DNA of 21,942 nt from Kiritimatiellales bacterium (GTDB lineage Bacteria > Verrucomicrobiota > Kiritimatiellia > Kiritimatiellales > Pontiellaceae): NCBI GenBank assembly GCA_030625905.1, contig DAOUQA010000005.1, positions 1 through 21,942 of the forward strand, written 5' to 3'. The notes beneath the pieces are model-generated. The model was not told the origin of the DNA and ran no database searches. It worked only from the letters and a program-made list of their open reading frames with translations. The position numbers and the translations under genes are program-made. Positions 8,123 through 16,023 of this stretch are shown here, piece by piece (position 1 is the first letter of the stretch; each line of letters starts with the position of its first letter).

Positions 8123-8443
8123 TTATGGGTTCTGGGTATTCCAGCCCTCCTCGCCCGGCACAATATTGGTGAATTTAATGCTCGAGCGCGGTTCTGCCAT
8201 CATGTGGGCCACGGCATCGCGCCAGGCCATATAATGGGTTGTTTCCTTGTGTTTTACCGCATCCTCGGGGGTGCGGTATACCTCCACCAGAACAAAACGG
8301 TTGGGGTCATCGATTTGCGCGATAAGATCGAACCGCGCAATACCCGGTTCCAGAAGGCTGCTTTTCACATTTGCGAGGGTGGCGGCGTTGAAACCAGCGA
8401 GGTTTTCAGGTTTTACATGGATGAAAACATGGACAATGAACAT
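8123..8443 (-). CDS. ABM-fold (antibiotic biosynthesis monooxygenase-like) protein
   Basis: Small 106-residue protein of the dimeric alpha+beta-barrel superfamily that includes LsrG and YgiN-type quinol monooxygenases. Features are the first strand MFIVHVFIHVKPE, a helix with ATLANVKSSLLEPG, the FDLIAQIDDPNRFVLVEVY strand pair, and the conserved helix HKETTHYMAWRDAV followed by MMAEP. LsrG-like proteins share the (H)KxTxHYxxW pattern. The substrate cannot be assigned; no lsr or quinone biosynthesis genes are adjacent. GAGG lies 6 nt before the ATG, giving good support for this start. It sits downstream of the hybrid kinase gene, behind a hairpin, so it probably has its own promoter. Confidence 0.8.
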   Translation of the reverse strand: MFIVHVFIHVKPENLAGFNAATLANVKSSLLEPGIARFDLIAQIDDPNRFVLVEVYRTPEDAVKHKETTHYMAWRDAVAHMMAEPRSSIKFTNIVPGEEGWNTQNP

Positions 8444-8514
8444 GGCAACCTCTTTTTGCTACACCGCGAAGCCATACTTTCGAAGTAAACAGGCCAACGG
8501 CCGATTCAAAACTA

Positions 8515-8538
8515 TAGATTCTTCGGACGAAGAATCTA
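8515..8538 (-). terminator. Hairpin overlapping the kinase stop codon
   Basis: On the minus strand TAGATTCTTCG and CGAAGAATCTA form perfect 11-bp arms separated by two bases. The TAG that begins the stem is the hybrid kinase stop codon. The downstream ATAGTTTTGAA is only moderately T-rich, so this is a plausible but weak intrinsic terminator. Confidence 0.55.
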
Positions 8539-11031
8539 ACCCAGATGCTGGTGAATTATTTCGTAGAGAGCGTCCTTTTTGACGGGCTTGGGGATATAGT
8601 CGTCCATGCCGGCCTCCAGACATTTTTCCCGGTCGCCCTGCATGGCGTTGGCGGTAAGGGCGATAATGGGAATATGGAAGCCTTCGCCGCCGGTCTCCAA
8701 TTCGAATCTGCGGATGCGGCGCGACGCTTCGTAGCCATCCATTCGAGGCATTTGGCAATCCATGAAGATGAGGTCGTAGTGGACACTAGCGGAGGTGATC
8801 TTGTGAAGCGCCCGTTCCCCATTTTCGGCGACCTCGACCTCGAACCCGCCCTTGACGAGGATGCGTTTGACGACGGTTTGGTTGACGAGGTTGTCTTCGG
8901 CAACAAGGATGCGGCGGATGCCGCCGGAGGAGGGTTTCGAGGTTTCGATCGGGGGTTGGGTGTCGGCTTGGCGATATTCCTCAGTGGGGTAGTCGAGGGC
9001 GTGGGCCGTTTTTGCGAGCAGGTTGTCCAGACGGATGGGCTTAACAAGCTTGGTGGTCGGTCCCGCGCGGTCGAGCGAGCGGAAGTCGCGATTGGTGATG
9101 GAGCAGATAATGAACAGGGCGAGGTGTTCAAATTCGGGGTCGTTGAAGAAGGGGGAGGGGGAGGTATAGGCGAGGTGCTCCTCGATGAACACAATGCGGT
9201 GGCGGGTTTCGCGAAGCTTTTCAACGGCGTCGGCGATGGAGGTGGAGATCGTGGCTTTGAGGCCCCAGCGGTTGAGCCATTCGATGAGGACTTGACCCAT
9301 GATCCTCTTTTCATCGATGACGAGCACGTGTTCGTCGCGGAAGATGGTTTGGTCGATCAATGTGGAGCCTGGGGTTGTGGCGATGGATAGGTTGAGGCGG
9401 AACCAGAAGGAGGAGCCCTTGCCCAGTTCGCTCTCCATGCCGATTTTCCCGCTCATCAAGGCAACGAGCTGTTTGCAGATGGCCAGTCCCAGGCCGGTTC
9501 CGCCAAATTCGCGGGTAGAGGAGGAGTCGGCTTGCGAGAATTTCTGGAAGAGTTGCGGCAGTTCCTCTTTGGATATGCCGATGCCGGTGTCGGTGACGGT
9601 GAAGTGAATCGTGGCTTCGGCCTCGGTTCCAGCCACGGAAGCGACATCGATGTAGACATGGCCTTTCCGCGTGAATTTGAGGGCGTTGCCGACGAGGTTT
9701 GTAAGAATCTGGCGAATGCGGCCGGCATCGCCCACAACCCAAGGGGAGGTGTTGGGCGCAAAACGCAGGATAAGGTCGAGCCCTTTCTCAAGGGCGATGG
9801 GTGTGAACAGTTCGGTGACATGCTCGCAGGTTTCGCGCAGATCGAACGGTTTGGATTCGAGGGCCAGCTTGCCGGCTTCGATCTTGGAGAAGTCCAGAAT
9901 GTCGTTGAGCAGGGTGAGCAGGGCATCGCCGGAGGTTTGTATGATACGCAAATACTCATGTTGCTCCGGAGTAAGGGTTGTATCATAGAGTAGGCTGGCG
10001 GTTCCGATGATGCCGTTCATGGGGGTGCGGATTTCGTGGCTCATGCTGGCGAGGAAGTCGGATTTTGCGTTGGCGGCCTGTTCGGCCTTCTCGCGGGCAA
10101 TGAGCAGTTGGCGGTTGGCGCTTTCGAGGCTTTCGCGGGCATCGTTTGCGTCTTCCATCATTCCCATGGCGATGTGCTGGTTTTCCTCAAGTTCGCAACT
10201 GCGTTTGTCGAGCAACCGGTTGGCCTCCTTCATTTCCAGCTCGTTTTCTTTGCGCTCAGTGATGTCGAGCAGGGTGCCAACCATGCGCAACGGGGTCTTG
10301 TCCTTGTTCCATTCGATCACCTTGCCCCGGTCGAGTACCCAGATCCAACCATCGGGCTCTCTGCACATGCGGTATTCGCAGGTATAGGTGTCGGTTTTTC
10401 CGTTGAGATGGTTTTCGATATTGCGGTTTACGGTTTCGGTATCGTCGGGGTGGATACGCTCCTGCCGCCACGTGACCCGGCTATCCAGCTGTTCCGGACG
10501 GTGGCCGAGAATGGCGGCAAAGCGGTCGTTGTAGGTCTGGGTTTGGTTCGGGATGTTCCAGTCCCAATAGCCCAGGTCGCCGCCGTGCAGAATCAATTCC
10601 ATGTTTTCCTTGGCCTGTGCCGCTTCGGACTGGGCATACTCCCGTTCGATGATTTCGTGCTGGAGCTCTTTGTTGAAGCGCTCGGCATCCTCCATGATGC
10701 TGAGTAGGGTCTTGCGGTGCTTCTTGAGGTCAAGAGCCTGTGTCTCAAGAAATTCATTGGTCTTCATTAACTCTTGGACCACCTTGACTTGCTCGTGCAT
10801 TTCGAGGTTCATCTCATAGCTGCCGCGTTCCAAGCGGTGGCCAACGGCACTGCCCGCAAGGTAGCTGATGCAAGCGACCAGCAAGAGGAACAGGCCGGAA
10901 AAATAGAAGAAAAAAGGATCGGTTGCCAATGCCAGGCCGTAAAGCGCCGCGGAAAGTAGCAGCACACTGACAACCGTAGCGAGGGCAATGCCGAGCCCGA
11001 GCCGCACTTTCAATTTGGGTTGGTTATTCAT
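8536..11031 (-). CDS. Hybrid sensor histidine kinase / response regulator
   Basis: Membrane hybrid kinase of 831 residues. Two N-terminal hydrophobic segments (about 14-37 and 40-63) with almost no periplasmic loop suggest it does not sense periplasmic ligands by itself. A coiled coil (75-145) contains MEDAERFN, then a PAS fold (about 145-260, ending GTLLDITER), a second coiled coil, HisKA with phosphoacceptor His332 in SMSHEIRTPMNG, and an ATPase domain (N449, DTGIGI 481-486, GTGLGL 511-516). A degenerate receiver (about 567-680) has Glu617/618 where the phosphorylated Asp should be. A complete receiver (707-830) has Asp758 in FMDCQMPRMDG and Lys815. There is no HPt domain, so phosphotransfer probably continues to another protein. 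Its ATG overlaps the upstream sensor gene by 8 nt. Confidence 0.93.
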   Translation of the reverse strand: MNNQPKLKVRLGLGIALATVVSVLLLSAALYGLALATDPFFFYFSGLFLLLVACISYLAGSAVGHRLERGSYEMNLEMHEQVKVVQELMKTNEFLETQALDLKKHRKTLLSIMEDAERFNKELQHEIIEREYAQSEAAQAKENMELILHGGDLGYWDWNIPNQTQTYNDRFAAILGHRPEQLDSRVTWRQERIHPDDTETVNRNIENHLNGKTDTYTCEYRMCREPDGWIWVLDRGKVIEWNKDKTPLRMVGTLLDITERKENELEMKEANRLLDKRSCELEENQHIAMGMMEDANDARESLESANRQLLIAREKAEQAANAKSDFLASMSHEIRTPMNGIIGTASLLYDTTLTPEQHEYLRIIQTSGDALLTLLNDILDFSKIEAGKLALESKPFDLRETCEHVTELFTPIALEKGLDLILRFAPNTSPWVVGDAGRIRQILTNLVGNALKFTRKGHVYIDVASVAGTEAEATIHFTVTDTGIGISKEELPQLFQKFSQADSSSTREFGGTGLGLAICKQLVALMSGKIGMESELGKGSSFWFRLNLSIATTPGSTLIDQTIFRDEHVLVIDEKRIMGQVLIEWLNRWGLKATISTSIADAVEKLRETRHRIVFIEEHLAYTSPSPFFNDPEFEHLALFIICSITNRDFRSLDRAGPTTKLVKPIRLDNLLAKTAHALDYPTEEYRQADTQPPIETSKPSSGGIRRILVAEDNLVNQTVVKRILVKGGFEVEVAENGERALHKITSASVHYDLIFMDCQMPRMDGYEASRRIRRFELETGGEGFHIPIIALTANAMQGDREKCLEAGMDDYIPKPVKKDALYEIIHQHLG

Positions 11032-11947
11032 CGTTGGGTTTTGGGAGAGGTTGGTCTACAGGGGCAGTATTGTAGCGCTTCTGCAAGTCCATCTGTTTGA
11101 GCAGGGTGTTGACTTCGGCCTTTAGTTCAATGATGCGGGTTTCGCGCCCAACGGCAACGTTGTTGAAGCGTTCAAGGTCTTGGATAGCGTCTTCAAGTTC
11201 GGCCTCGCGCTCTTTCCGCTTGTTGACGTCTTGCTGTAGCCGGGCATTGAGCTCGGCCGTTTCCCGCGCTGTTTTGGTTCGGGCGCGGTTGTAGAGCAAG
11301 ATCAGCGGGAATGCCATTGCAAGGAGGAACGTGCCGATACCCACCGTGCGTATGGCGAGGGCGTGTATCAAGTCGTTCACATCATGTGTGTTGCGGGCAA
11401 CCAGGATAAAATAGCCGGTATCGGTGGATATGGGATGGTAGCGGAGGGCGATGCGGAGTTCCCCGCATTTCCCAAGCCTCACGGTTTGCATCTGGACGGA
11501 TTTCCTTTCGAAGCTTGCGACCGGCCGTACAAGGGAGGAGAGTTCGGGGCAAAGCGGATCGTGGAGGCAGGAGGAGCCTGCGGGACCGTTTTCGTTTTCC
11601 GCACCCCCGGCGATAAGCTCCCAGATTTTCGCGCCCTTGCGGCCGACGGCTCCAAGAATATCGAAATGGCAGTCATTGGCAAAATGGTTGAGGTTTTCCT
11701 GGTTGGCCACATATCCAAGCTCGCAGGTCGTCTCGGTTTCCACGGCGCACACAATGAATATATTGCCCAGAATCTGTTCGGTCGCATAGGTGGCGTTGAC
11801 CAGCGATCGGTCGACCTGTGCGAGCAGGTTGGTGCGTTGCTGGAAGTACGACCAAACGGAGAACGCAATCACTCCCGCCGTGTAGATGGTGGCGGCCAGA
11901 GCGAATGGCCCGTAGCCTTTTTGTTTGCTTCCTGTGGTTTCGTTCAT
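11024..11947 (-). CDS. Membrane sensor protein with Cys-rich periplasmic domain, no kinase
   Basis: The 307-residue protein has one N-terminal membrane helix (about 12-33), a periplasmic domain (about 34-195), a second helix (about 198-220) and a long cytoplasmic coiled coil (225-290). The periplasmic part carries six cysteines (67, 75, 93, 127, 133, 161), suggesting disulfides or metal/redox sensing. The coiled coil ends with ERFNNVAVGRETRIIELKAE, a linker usually seen ahead of kinase or cyclase output domains, but the protein stops there. Its start overlaps the upstream PAS gene by ATGA, and its stop lies inside the start region of the hybrid kinase. I infer it is a sensory subunit working with that kinase. 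No specific family is recognised. Confidence 0.8.
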   Translation of the reverse strand: MNETTGSKQKGYGPFALAATIYTAGVIAFSVWSYFQQRTNLLAQVDRSLVNATYATEQILGNIFIVCAVETETTCELGYVANQENLNHFANDCHFDILGAVGRKGAKIWELIAGGAENENGPAGSSCLHDPLCPELSSLVRPVASFERKSVQMQTVRLGKCGELRIALRYHPISTDTGYFILVARNTHDVNDLIHALAIRTVGIGTFLLAMAFPLILLYNRARTKTARETAELNARLQQDVNKRKEREAELEDAIQDLERFNNVAVGRETRIIELKAEVNTLLKQMDLQKRYNTAPVDQPLPKPNDE

Positions 11948-13497
11948 GTCGAATCGCCCGAGGAGGTTTGATATTTGATCTGCCGCCCAAGTTCCTTGAG
12001 CAGGTGGTTGATTTCGGCTTTGAGCTCGAGGGTCCGGAGTTCGCGTCCACGCATGAGTTGGTTGAAGCGCTCCATGTCCTCAAGGGTGCGTTTCAGGCGA
12101 TCCTCGGCCAGGTTTTGTTTGGTGACATCGCGCCAGACGCCAAGAATGCCGACGGCCTGCCCCTCCTCGTTGTGTAGCGGGATTTTGCTAACTTCGCGCT
12201 GGCCGGTAGTTCCGTCGGGTCGGGGGTAGGGGAGCAGTATGTTGAACAAGGGCTGGTTGGTGGAGACGATCTGCTGGTCGCGGGCGACCAAGGTTGCCGC
12301 CATCTCCGGGTCGAAAAGGTCGTGCGGGGTTTTTCCGACGACATTGTCGATATGGCCAAAACCACACTCCTGGATGAACGCCTTGTTGCATCCGAGATAT
12401 ACGGAGTCCTTGTCCTTCCAGAAGATGGACATTGGAATAGTGTCCATGATGAGTTGGAGCATTTTCTGCGATTCGCGCAGCGCGGTTTCGGTCTGTCGGC
12501 GGTGGGTTGTGTTCCGCGCGACACCAAAGATGGCTTTGCGGTTTTTCCACGACCCTTGGAAGAGATTCATTTCGGCCGGGACGGTGCTGCCGCTTTTCTT
12601 CTGCAAGGGTAGGCTGCAGGCGGCGGATTGCTCGGACTGGATGAGGGCGATGATCTGGTAGATCTCGGTGCGGAGAGGTTCGGGATAGAGTCCGGGCAGG
12701 CTCATTTCGTCCAGCTCCTCCTGGGAGTATTCCAGATGCAGCGCGACCGAAGGGTTGGTGTGGAGCAGGTTGCCGTTCATGTCGCAAACCAGCAGGAAAT
12801 CGTCGATTGTTTCGAAGAGGTTCTGGAAGTTGTGCTTTTCCTCCAGAAGGTCGTCTTCGGTTTTTTTGCTGTTCGAGATGTCCTGCATAACGCCATTCCA
12901 AACGAGCGCGTCTTTTTCGCGCTGGGGAACTGCGCTTATGCGCAACCATTTGAGGTTGCCGGAAATGTCCAGCATTCGGAGGTCAAGGTCGGTGGGTTCA
13001 AGGGTTTCCTTGGCCGATTGATAGGCCTTCTGCAAGGAGGGGATATCGGCTTCATAGAGGTGGTCGAAGGCCAGCTTTGCATCGTGTATCACCCGGTCGC
13101 GATCAATGCCCAGCACCTGTTCAAAGTCCTTGCCGAGGTAGTGGAACGAAAACCCGCTGGAGGGCGAGCACTCAAGCTGGAAAACGGTAATGTTTGGCAG
13201 GTTGTCGCCCATCAGCCGGAGACGCTCTTCGCTTTTTTCAAGGGCGTTGTTTTTTTTGGAGAGCTTTTTGCGTATCTGTTGCAAGCGAATCAGGAAGCCA
13301 AGCAACAGGAATGTACTCGAGATAAAAATAGCAACGATGGTGGTATCGGCTCCAAGATGATCCAAATAGCCTGCGTAGTCGCCTGCGGCAAACACGTCCA
13401 GTGGCGCGATCGCGACAAGGCATGGAATGCTGATCAGCAGTAGGCGGAAGATCCTATGGTTTACATCTGGCATATGTCCCTTGGGTAACACATCCAT
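11944..13497 (-). CDS. Membrane protein with three PAS domains, no output domain
   Basis: The 517-residue protein has two N-terminal membrane helices (about 17-37 and 53-71), then three PAS folds (about 90-212, 222-336, 345-463). Each is followed by a typical exit motif (GVMQDISNSK, GVARNTTHRR, GVWRDVTKQN). It ends with the segment DMERFNQLMRGRELRTLELK and HLLKELGRQ; there is no kinase, GGDEF, EAL or receiver domain. An alternative start at Met9 (13473) has AAGGGA just upstream, but spacing is only 3 nt. It begins 27 nt after maf and overlaps the next sensor gene by 4 nt (ATGA), so it is the first member of a translationally coupled three-gene signalling unit. Confidence 0.85.
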   Translation of the reverse strand: MDVLPKGHMPDVNHRIFRLLLISIPCLVAIAPLDVFAAGDYAGYLDHLGADTTIVAIFISSTFLLLGFLIRLQQIRKKLSKKNNALEKSEERLRLMGDNLPNITVFQLECSPSSGFSFHYLGKDFEQVLGIDRDRVIHDAKLAFDHLYEADIPSLQKAYQSAKETLEPTDLDLRMLDISGNLKWLRISAVPQREKDALVWNGVMQDISNSKKTEDDLLEEKHNFQNLFETIDDFLLVCDMNGNLLHTNPSVALHLEYSQEELDEMSLPGLYPEPLRTEIYQIIALIQSEQSAACSLPLQKKSGSTVPAEMNLFQGSWKNRKAIFGVARNTTHRRQTETALRESQKMLQLIMDTIPMSIFWKDKDSVYLGCNKAFIQECGFGHIDNVVGKTPHDLFDPEMAATLVARDQQIVSTNQPLFNILLPYPRPDGTTGQREVSKIPLHNEEGQAVGILGVWRDVTKQNLAEDRLKRTLEDMERFNQLMRGRELRTLELKAEINHLLKELGRQIKYQTSSGDST

Positions 13498-13524
13498 CTA
13501 ACATATTCGATAAGCTTGAATGAA

Positions 13525-14079
13525 TCAAAAAGAAATCAGGGCTTCGTGCAGTTCGCACAGGGGCAGGCCGACCACGTTGGTGTATGAGCCGTTGATTGCC
13601 CGAACCATATGCGCCGCCCCGCCCTGAATAGCGTATGCGCCCGCTTTGTCCATGGGTTCGCCCGTGGCAATATAGTCCTCGATTTCGGCATTTCCAAGAA
13701 TCCGGAAAAGTACCTGGGTGCTGACGGAGAACACTTCGGTGCGTGTAGCATCTTTTATGCAGACACCGGTAGTCACTCCATGCGCGGAGCCTGAAAGCGC
13801 CTGGAGCATTTTCCGCGCATGGGCGGCATCGGTGGGTTTTCCGAAAATGGTTTCGTTTTGCACCACGATGGTATCCGCAGCGATAACGATTCCGTCGACG
13901 GACACGGCACGGGCTTTTTCTTCGGCCAGCCGTTCGGCAAAGATGCGCGGTTTCTCGTTGGGCAGAGGGGTTTCACCGATTTCCGGGACAACGACGTCGA
14001 AGTCAAGACCCAGCGTGGCGAGCAGTTCGCGCCGTCGTGGCGAAGCGCTGGCAAGGGTCAGTGGCTGGTCGATCTTCAT
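13525..14079 (-). CDS. maf: Maf-family nucleoside triphosphate pyrophosphatase
   Basis: Hydrolyses non-canonical or modified nucleoside triphosphates (dTTP/UTP type in the YhdE subfamily) to the monophosphate and pyrophosphate; linked to septum control in Bacillus. The 184-residue protein carries LASASPRRRELL (9-20), the AADTIV motif with catalytic Asp69, GKPTDAAHARKML, and GEPMDKAGAYAIQG followed by INGSYTNVVGLPL near the C-terminus. The latter pattern fits the YhdE rather than the YceF subfamily. The ATG at 14079 yields the normal N-terminus. It is the first gene of the minus-strand run, only 27 nt before the PAS protein gene, so it may be co-transcribed with the signalling operon. Confidence 0.93.
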   Translation of the reverse strand: MKIDQPLTLASASPRRRELLATLGLDFDVVVPEIGETPLPNEKPRIFAERLAEEKARAVSVDGIVIAADTIVVQNETIFGKPTDAAHARKMLQALSGSAHGVTTGVCIKDATRTEVFSVSTQVLFRILGNAEIEDYIATGEPMDKAGAYAIQGGAAHMVRAINGSYTNVVGLPLCELHEALISF

Positions 14080-14142
14080 GCGTCGGAGATTAGGTGCAAA
14101 AGCAGGTAAATAAAAGCACCTTTTGCATGGTACCGACTAAAT

Positions 14143-14169
14143 AGAAAGTTTCATATTGTGCAACTTTCT
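14143..14169. promoter_or_regulatory. Hairpin or operator-like dyad upstream of maf
   Basis: AGAAAGTT (14143-14150) and AACTTTCT (14162-14169) form perfect 8-bp arms around 11 nt, about 65-90 nt upstream of the maf start. They are flanked by oppositely oriented TGCAAAA copies. Function is unknown. Confidence 0.4.
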
Positions 14170-14354
14170 GTTCTGCAAAATGGTCTTGTTGCGCGAAGGG
14201 TTTAAAACCATGCGCCCGCAGCTTGGAGGAGGGGGCGACTGGGCCTATCGCTGGGCACAATGTCGCAGTGGCCTACGATGTGTTGGTTAATCTCAGAGTC
14301 TGGGGAAGCACCCCGAACTTCGGGGCTGAAAAAGGAAATATTGAATTCGGTGTA

Positions 14355-14382
14355 TTGACTTCGACCGCGATATTCGCATAAT
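14355..14382 (+). promoter_or_regulatory. Sigma70-type promoter for tRNA-Thr
   Basis: TTGACT (14355-14360), a 16-nt spacer and CATAAT (14377-14382) each match five of six consensus bases. They place the start of transcription about 10 nt before the tRNA. Confidence 0.65.
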
Positions 14383-14398
14383 TCGCTGTTCCTTTTGA

Positions 14399-14473
14399 GC
14401 CAGCGTAGCTCAGTGGCAGAGCAACGGATTTGTAATCCGTTGGTCGTCAGTTCGACTCTGACCGCTGGCTCCA
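14399..14473 (+). tRNA. tRNA-Thr (anticodon UGU)
   Basis: A complete 75-nt cloverleaf. The acceptor GCCAGCG pairs with CGCTGGC, the D stem GCTC with GAGC, and the anticodon stem ACGGA with TCCGT around loop TTTGTAA (anticodon TGT). The T stem is GTCAG/CTGAC with loop TTCGACT. The discriminator is T and CCA is encoded (14471-14473). A run of ten T follows at once. It reads ACA codons and, with wobble, other Thr codons. Confidence 0.96.
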
Positions 14474-14483
14474 TTTTTTTTTT
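14474..14483 (+). terminator. T10 tract directly after tRNA-Thr
   Basis: Ten consecutive T follow the encoded CCA with no spacer. The GC-rich acceptor and T stems could serve as the terminator hairpin. Confidence 0.5.
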
Positions 14484-14617
14484 AGAATTGACCTTCCCGG
14501 AAATCGTTTTCCCCCAGTCCTTTTATCCTGCCAAAGCTTATATGTCGTAGGATGACGGAAAAAGTTGCTTTCTCGTCCGAGTTTGAGAAGATCAACTCCT
14601 AGATCGAAGGGCTATTG

Positions 14618-15880
14618 ATGAAAATTCCGTTCTCTCTTTTTCTGGCATTTAAATACCTGAAACCAAAGCGGTCGATGATTTCGATCATCACGGTGCTGAC
14701 CATGATGGGCATTATGCTCGGCGTCGCGGTGCTGATTGTGGTGCTTTCGGTGATGACCGGGTTCGACGATGTGCACAAGGAGCACATGATCAAGCTCGAT
14801 TCGCATATCCAGATCGCCGCGCGCGGGCAGGTTGCCTTTGCCCCGGAACCTGTGATGGAGCTGTTGGACGGAATCCCCGAAGTGCAGGCCGCCGCCCCGG
14901 CGGTGGAGGGTTTTGTGATGATGACCCGCTATGATCAGGCGATCACGGCAGTGTTGCGGGGGATTGATCCGGAACTCGAAAAGGGGATTTCGGATCTGGA
15001 ATCGCTCTTGGTGGCGGGCACTTTGCCGACCGATGACGAGACCGTGGTGGTGGGCGAACGACTGGCGAGGAATCTGGGAGTCTGGACGGGGGATCAACTG
15101 ACGGTCTATTCGCCGCAGTGCTTTTTGGGCGAAGATGAGCTCCGCCTGCCTGCCGAACTGACGGTGTCCGGCATTTTCTCGGTTGGCATGTATGACATCG
15201 ATTCGCAGTTCATGATTAGTTCGCTTCCGACGGCGCGCGATGTGTTCAATATGGAGGCGGGTGTCCAGACTCTGCGGATCATCACGGACGACCCTTATCA
15301 AGCGGAGGCCACCAGCGAGAAAATCCGGGTCAGACTTGTCGATGCCTCCGTGAGAGAGGGAGGGAGGCCTTGGTTCAAGCGCCTCTATACCCGTACATGG
15401 ATGGAGATCCACCAAAATCTGCTCAGCACACTTAAGGTGGAGAAGGATATGATGTTCATTCTACTGTGCGGTATTTCGCTCGTCGCCACGATGAGCGTGA
15501 CCAACACGCTGATCACCCTTTGCGTTCAGAAGACCCATGAGATTGGATTGCTCAAGGCACTCGGCTTTTCGTCCGGCAAGGTGGTGGGCATCTTTTTCCT
15601 GCTGGGTTCGATCCAGGGGGGGGTCGGCTGTATTTTCGGCGTGGTGATGGGGATGTGGGTTTCCGGAAACCTTGATGCCGTGTTGAACTTCCTGCGCAGG
15701 TTCAACCCGGGGTTGATGTCGGCGCAATTCTACCAGTTTACCGAAATGCCCTCGCGAACTACACTAAGCGACGTACTGTCGGTATGCCTGATCGTGATGG
15801 TGTTCAGTACCCTCGCCGGTGTCCTTCCCGCCATCCGTGCTGCCAAAATGGAGCCGGTCGATGCCTTGCGGTATGAGTAA
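14618..15880 (+). CDS. LolC/LolE-family lipoprotein-releasing ABC permease
   Basis: Inner-membrane permease expected to extract outer-membrane-destined lipoproteins and hand them to LolA, with LolD as ATPase. The 420-residue protein has the family topology: one N-terminal helix (about 22-46, after FKYLKPKRS), a large periplasmic domain (47-275), then three helices (276-300, 322-347, 386-405) of the FtsX-like domain. The cytoplasmic coupling loop THEIGLLKALGFSSGKVVGIF and the C-terminal AAKMEPVDALRYE are typical. LolC and LolE cannot be told apart, and a MacB-like role is possible. A TTG one codon upstream (14615) extends the frame, but GAAGGG at 14606-14611 is spaced 6 nt from the ATG at 14618, which I therefore choose. 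No lolD lies directly downstream. Confidence 0.88.
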   Translation: MKIPFSLFLAFKYLKPKRSMISIITVLTMMGIMLGVAVLIVVLSVMTGFDDVHKEHMIKLDSHIQIAARGQVAFAPEPVMELLDGIPEVQAAAPAVEGFVMMTRYDQAITAVLRGIDPELEKGISDLESLLVAGTLPTDDETVVVGERLARNLGVWTGDQLTVYSPQCFLGEDELRLPAELTVSGIFSVGMYDIDSQFMISSLPTARDVFNMEAGVQTLRIITDDPYQAEATSEKIRVRLVDASVREGGRPWFKRLYTRTWMEIHQNLLSTLKVEKDMMFILLCGISLVATMSVTNTLITLCVQKTHEIGLLKALGFSSGKVVGIFFLLGSIQGGVGCIFGVVMGMWVSGNLDAVLNFLRRFNPGLMSAQFYQFTEMPSRTTLSDVLSVCLIVMVFSTLAGVLPAIRAAKMEPVDALRYE

Positions 15881-15896
15881 GGAATTTTTGATGACC

Positions 15897-15926
15897 GTGC
15901 CTACGGCACTATTTGCATGCGCAAAT
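15897..15926 (+). terminator. Tandem hairpins after the LolC/E gene
   Basis: GTGCC-TAC-GGCAC (15897-15909) is followed by ATTTGC-ATGC-GCAAAT (15911-15926), then TATTTATT. The second hairpin with its AU-rich tail may end the permease transcript before the toxin-antitoxin promoter. It is weak. Confidence 0.4.
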
Positions 15927-15994
15927 TATTTATTCAGGCCGATTTTTGATTTGCGATTTATGGGTCTGTGACGGCTGTTCATTCTCTACGGGAA

Positions 15995-16023
15995 TTGACA
16001 AACAACCATTTCGCAACCATAAT
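15995..16023 (+). promoter_or_regulatory. Sigma70 promoter of the toxin-antitoxin pair
   Basis: A perfect TTGACA (15995-16000), an optimal 17-nt spacer and CATAAT (16018-16023). The -10 box sits across the centre of the 31-bp palindrome, and the predicted start near 16030 leaves a leader of only about 15 nt. Confidence 0.75.

Larger units (their letters stand above)
14080..14398. other. 319-nt gene-free region between maf and tRNA-Thr
   Basis: No convincing gene is visible. The maf-proximal part holds three TGCAAAA sites (14095-14101 plus, 14121-14127 minus, 14174-14180 plus) and a hairpin AGAAAGTT/AACTTTCT (14143-14150, 14162-14169). A palindrome CCCCGAA-C-TTCGGGG lies at 14311-14325. The tRNA promoter occupies 14355-14382. 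The maf promoter should be in the left half, but no single hexamer pair stands out. Confidence 0.6.

Noticed and set aside
8545..9390. Plus-strand ORF of 281 codons over the hybrid kinase
   Set aside because: Lies antisense to the receiver domains; composition (G/V/D-rich) is typical of antisense shadows.
14219..14340. Possible small structured RNA before tRNA-Thr
   Set aside because: Short dyads exist, but I see no 6S, SRP, tmRNA, RNase P or riboswitch core.
14202..14474. Minus-strand ORF of 90 codons beginning MEPAVRVELTTNGLQIRCSA
   Set aside because: It is the antisense translation of tRNA-Thr, a well-known source of false proteins, and its 5' half is entirely tRNA.
14615..14617. TTG as start of the LolC/E permease
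   Set aside because: The ATG one codon later is better spaced from GAAGGG and needs no rare start.
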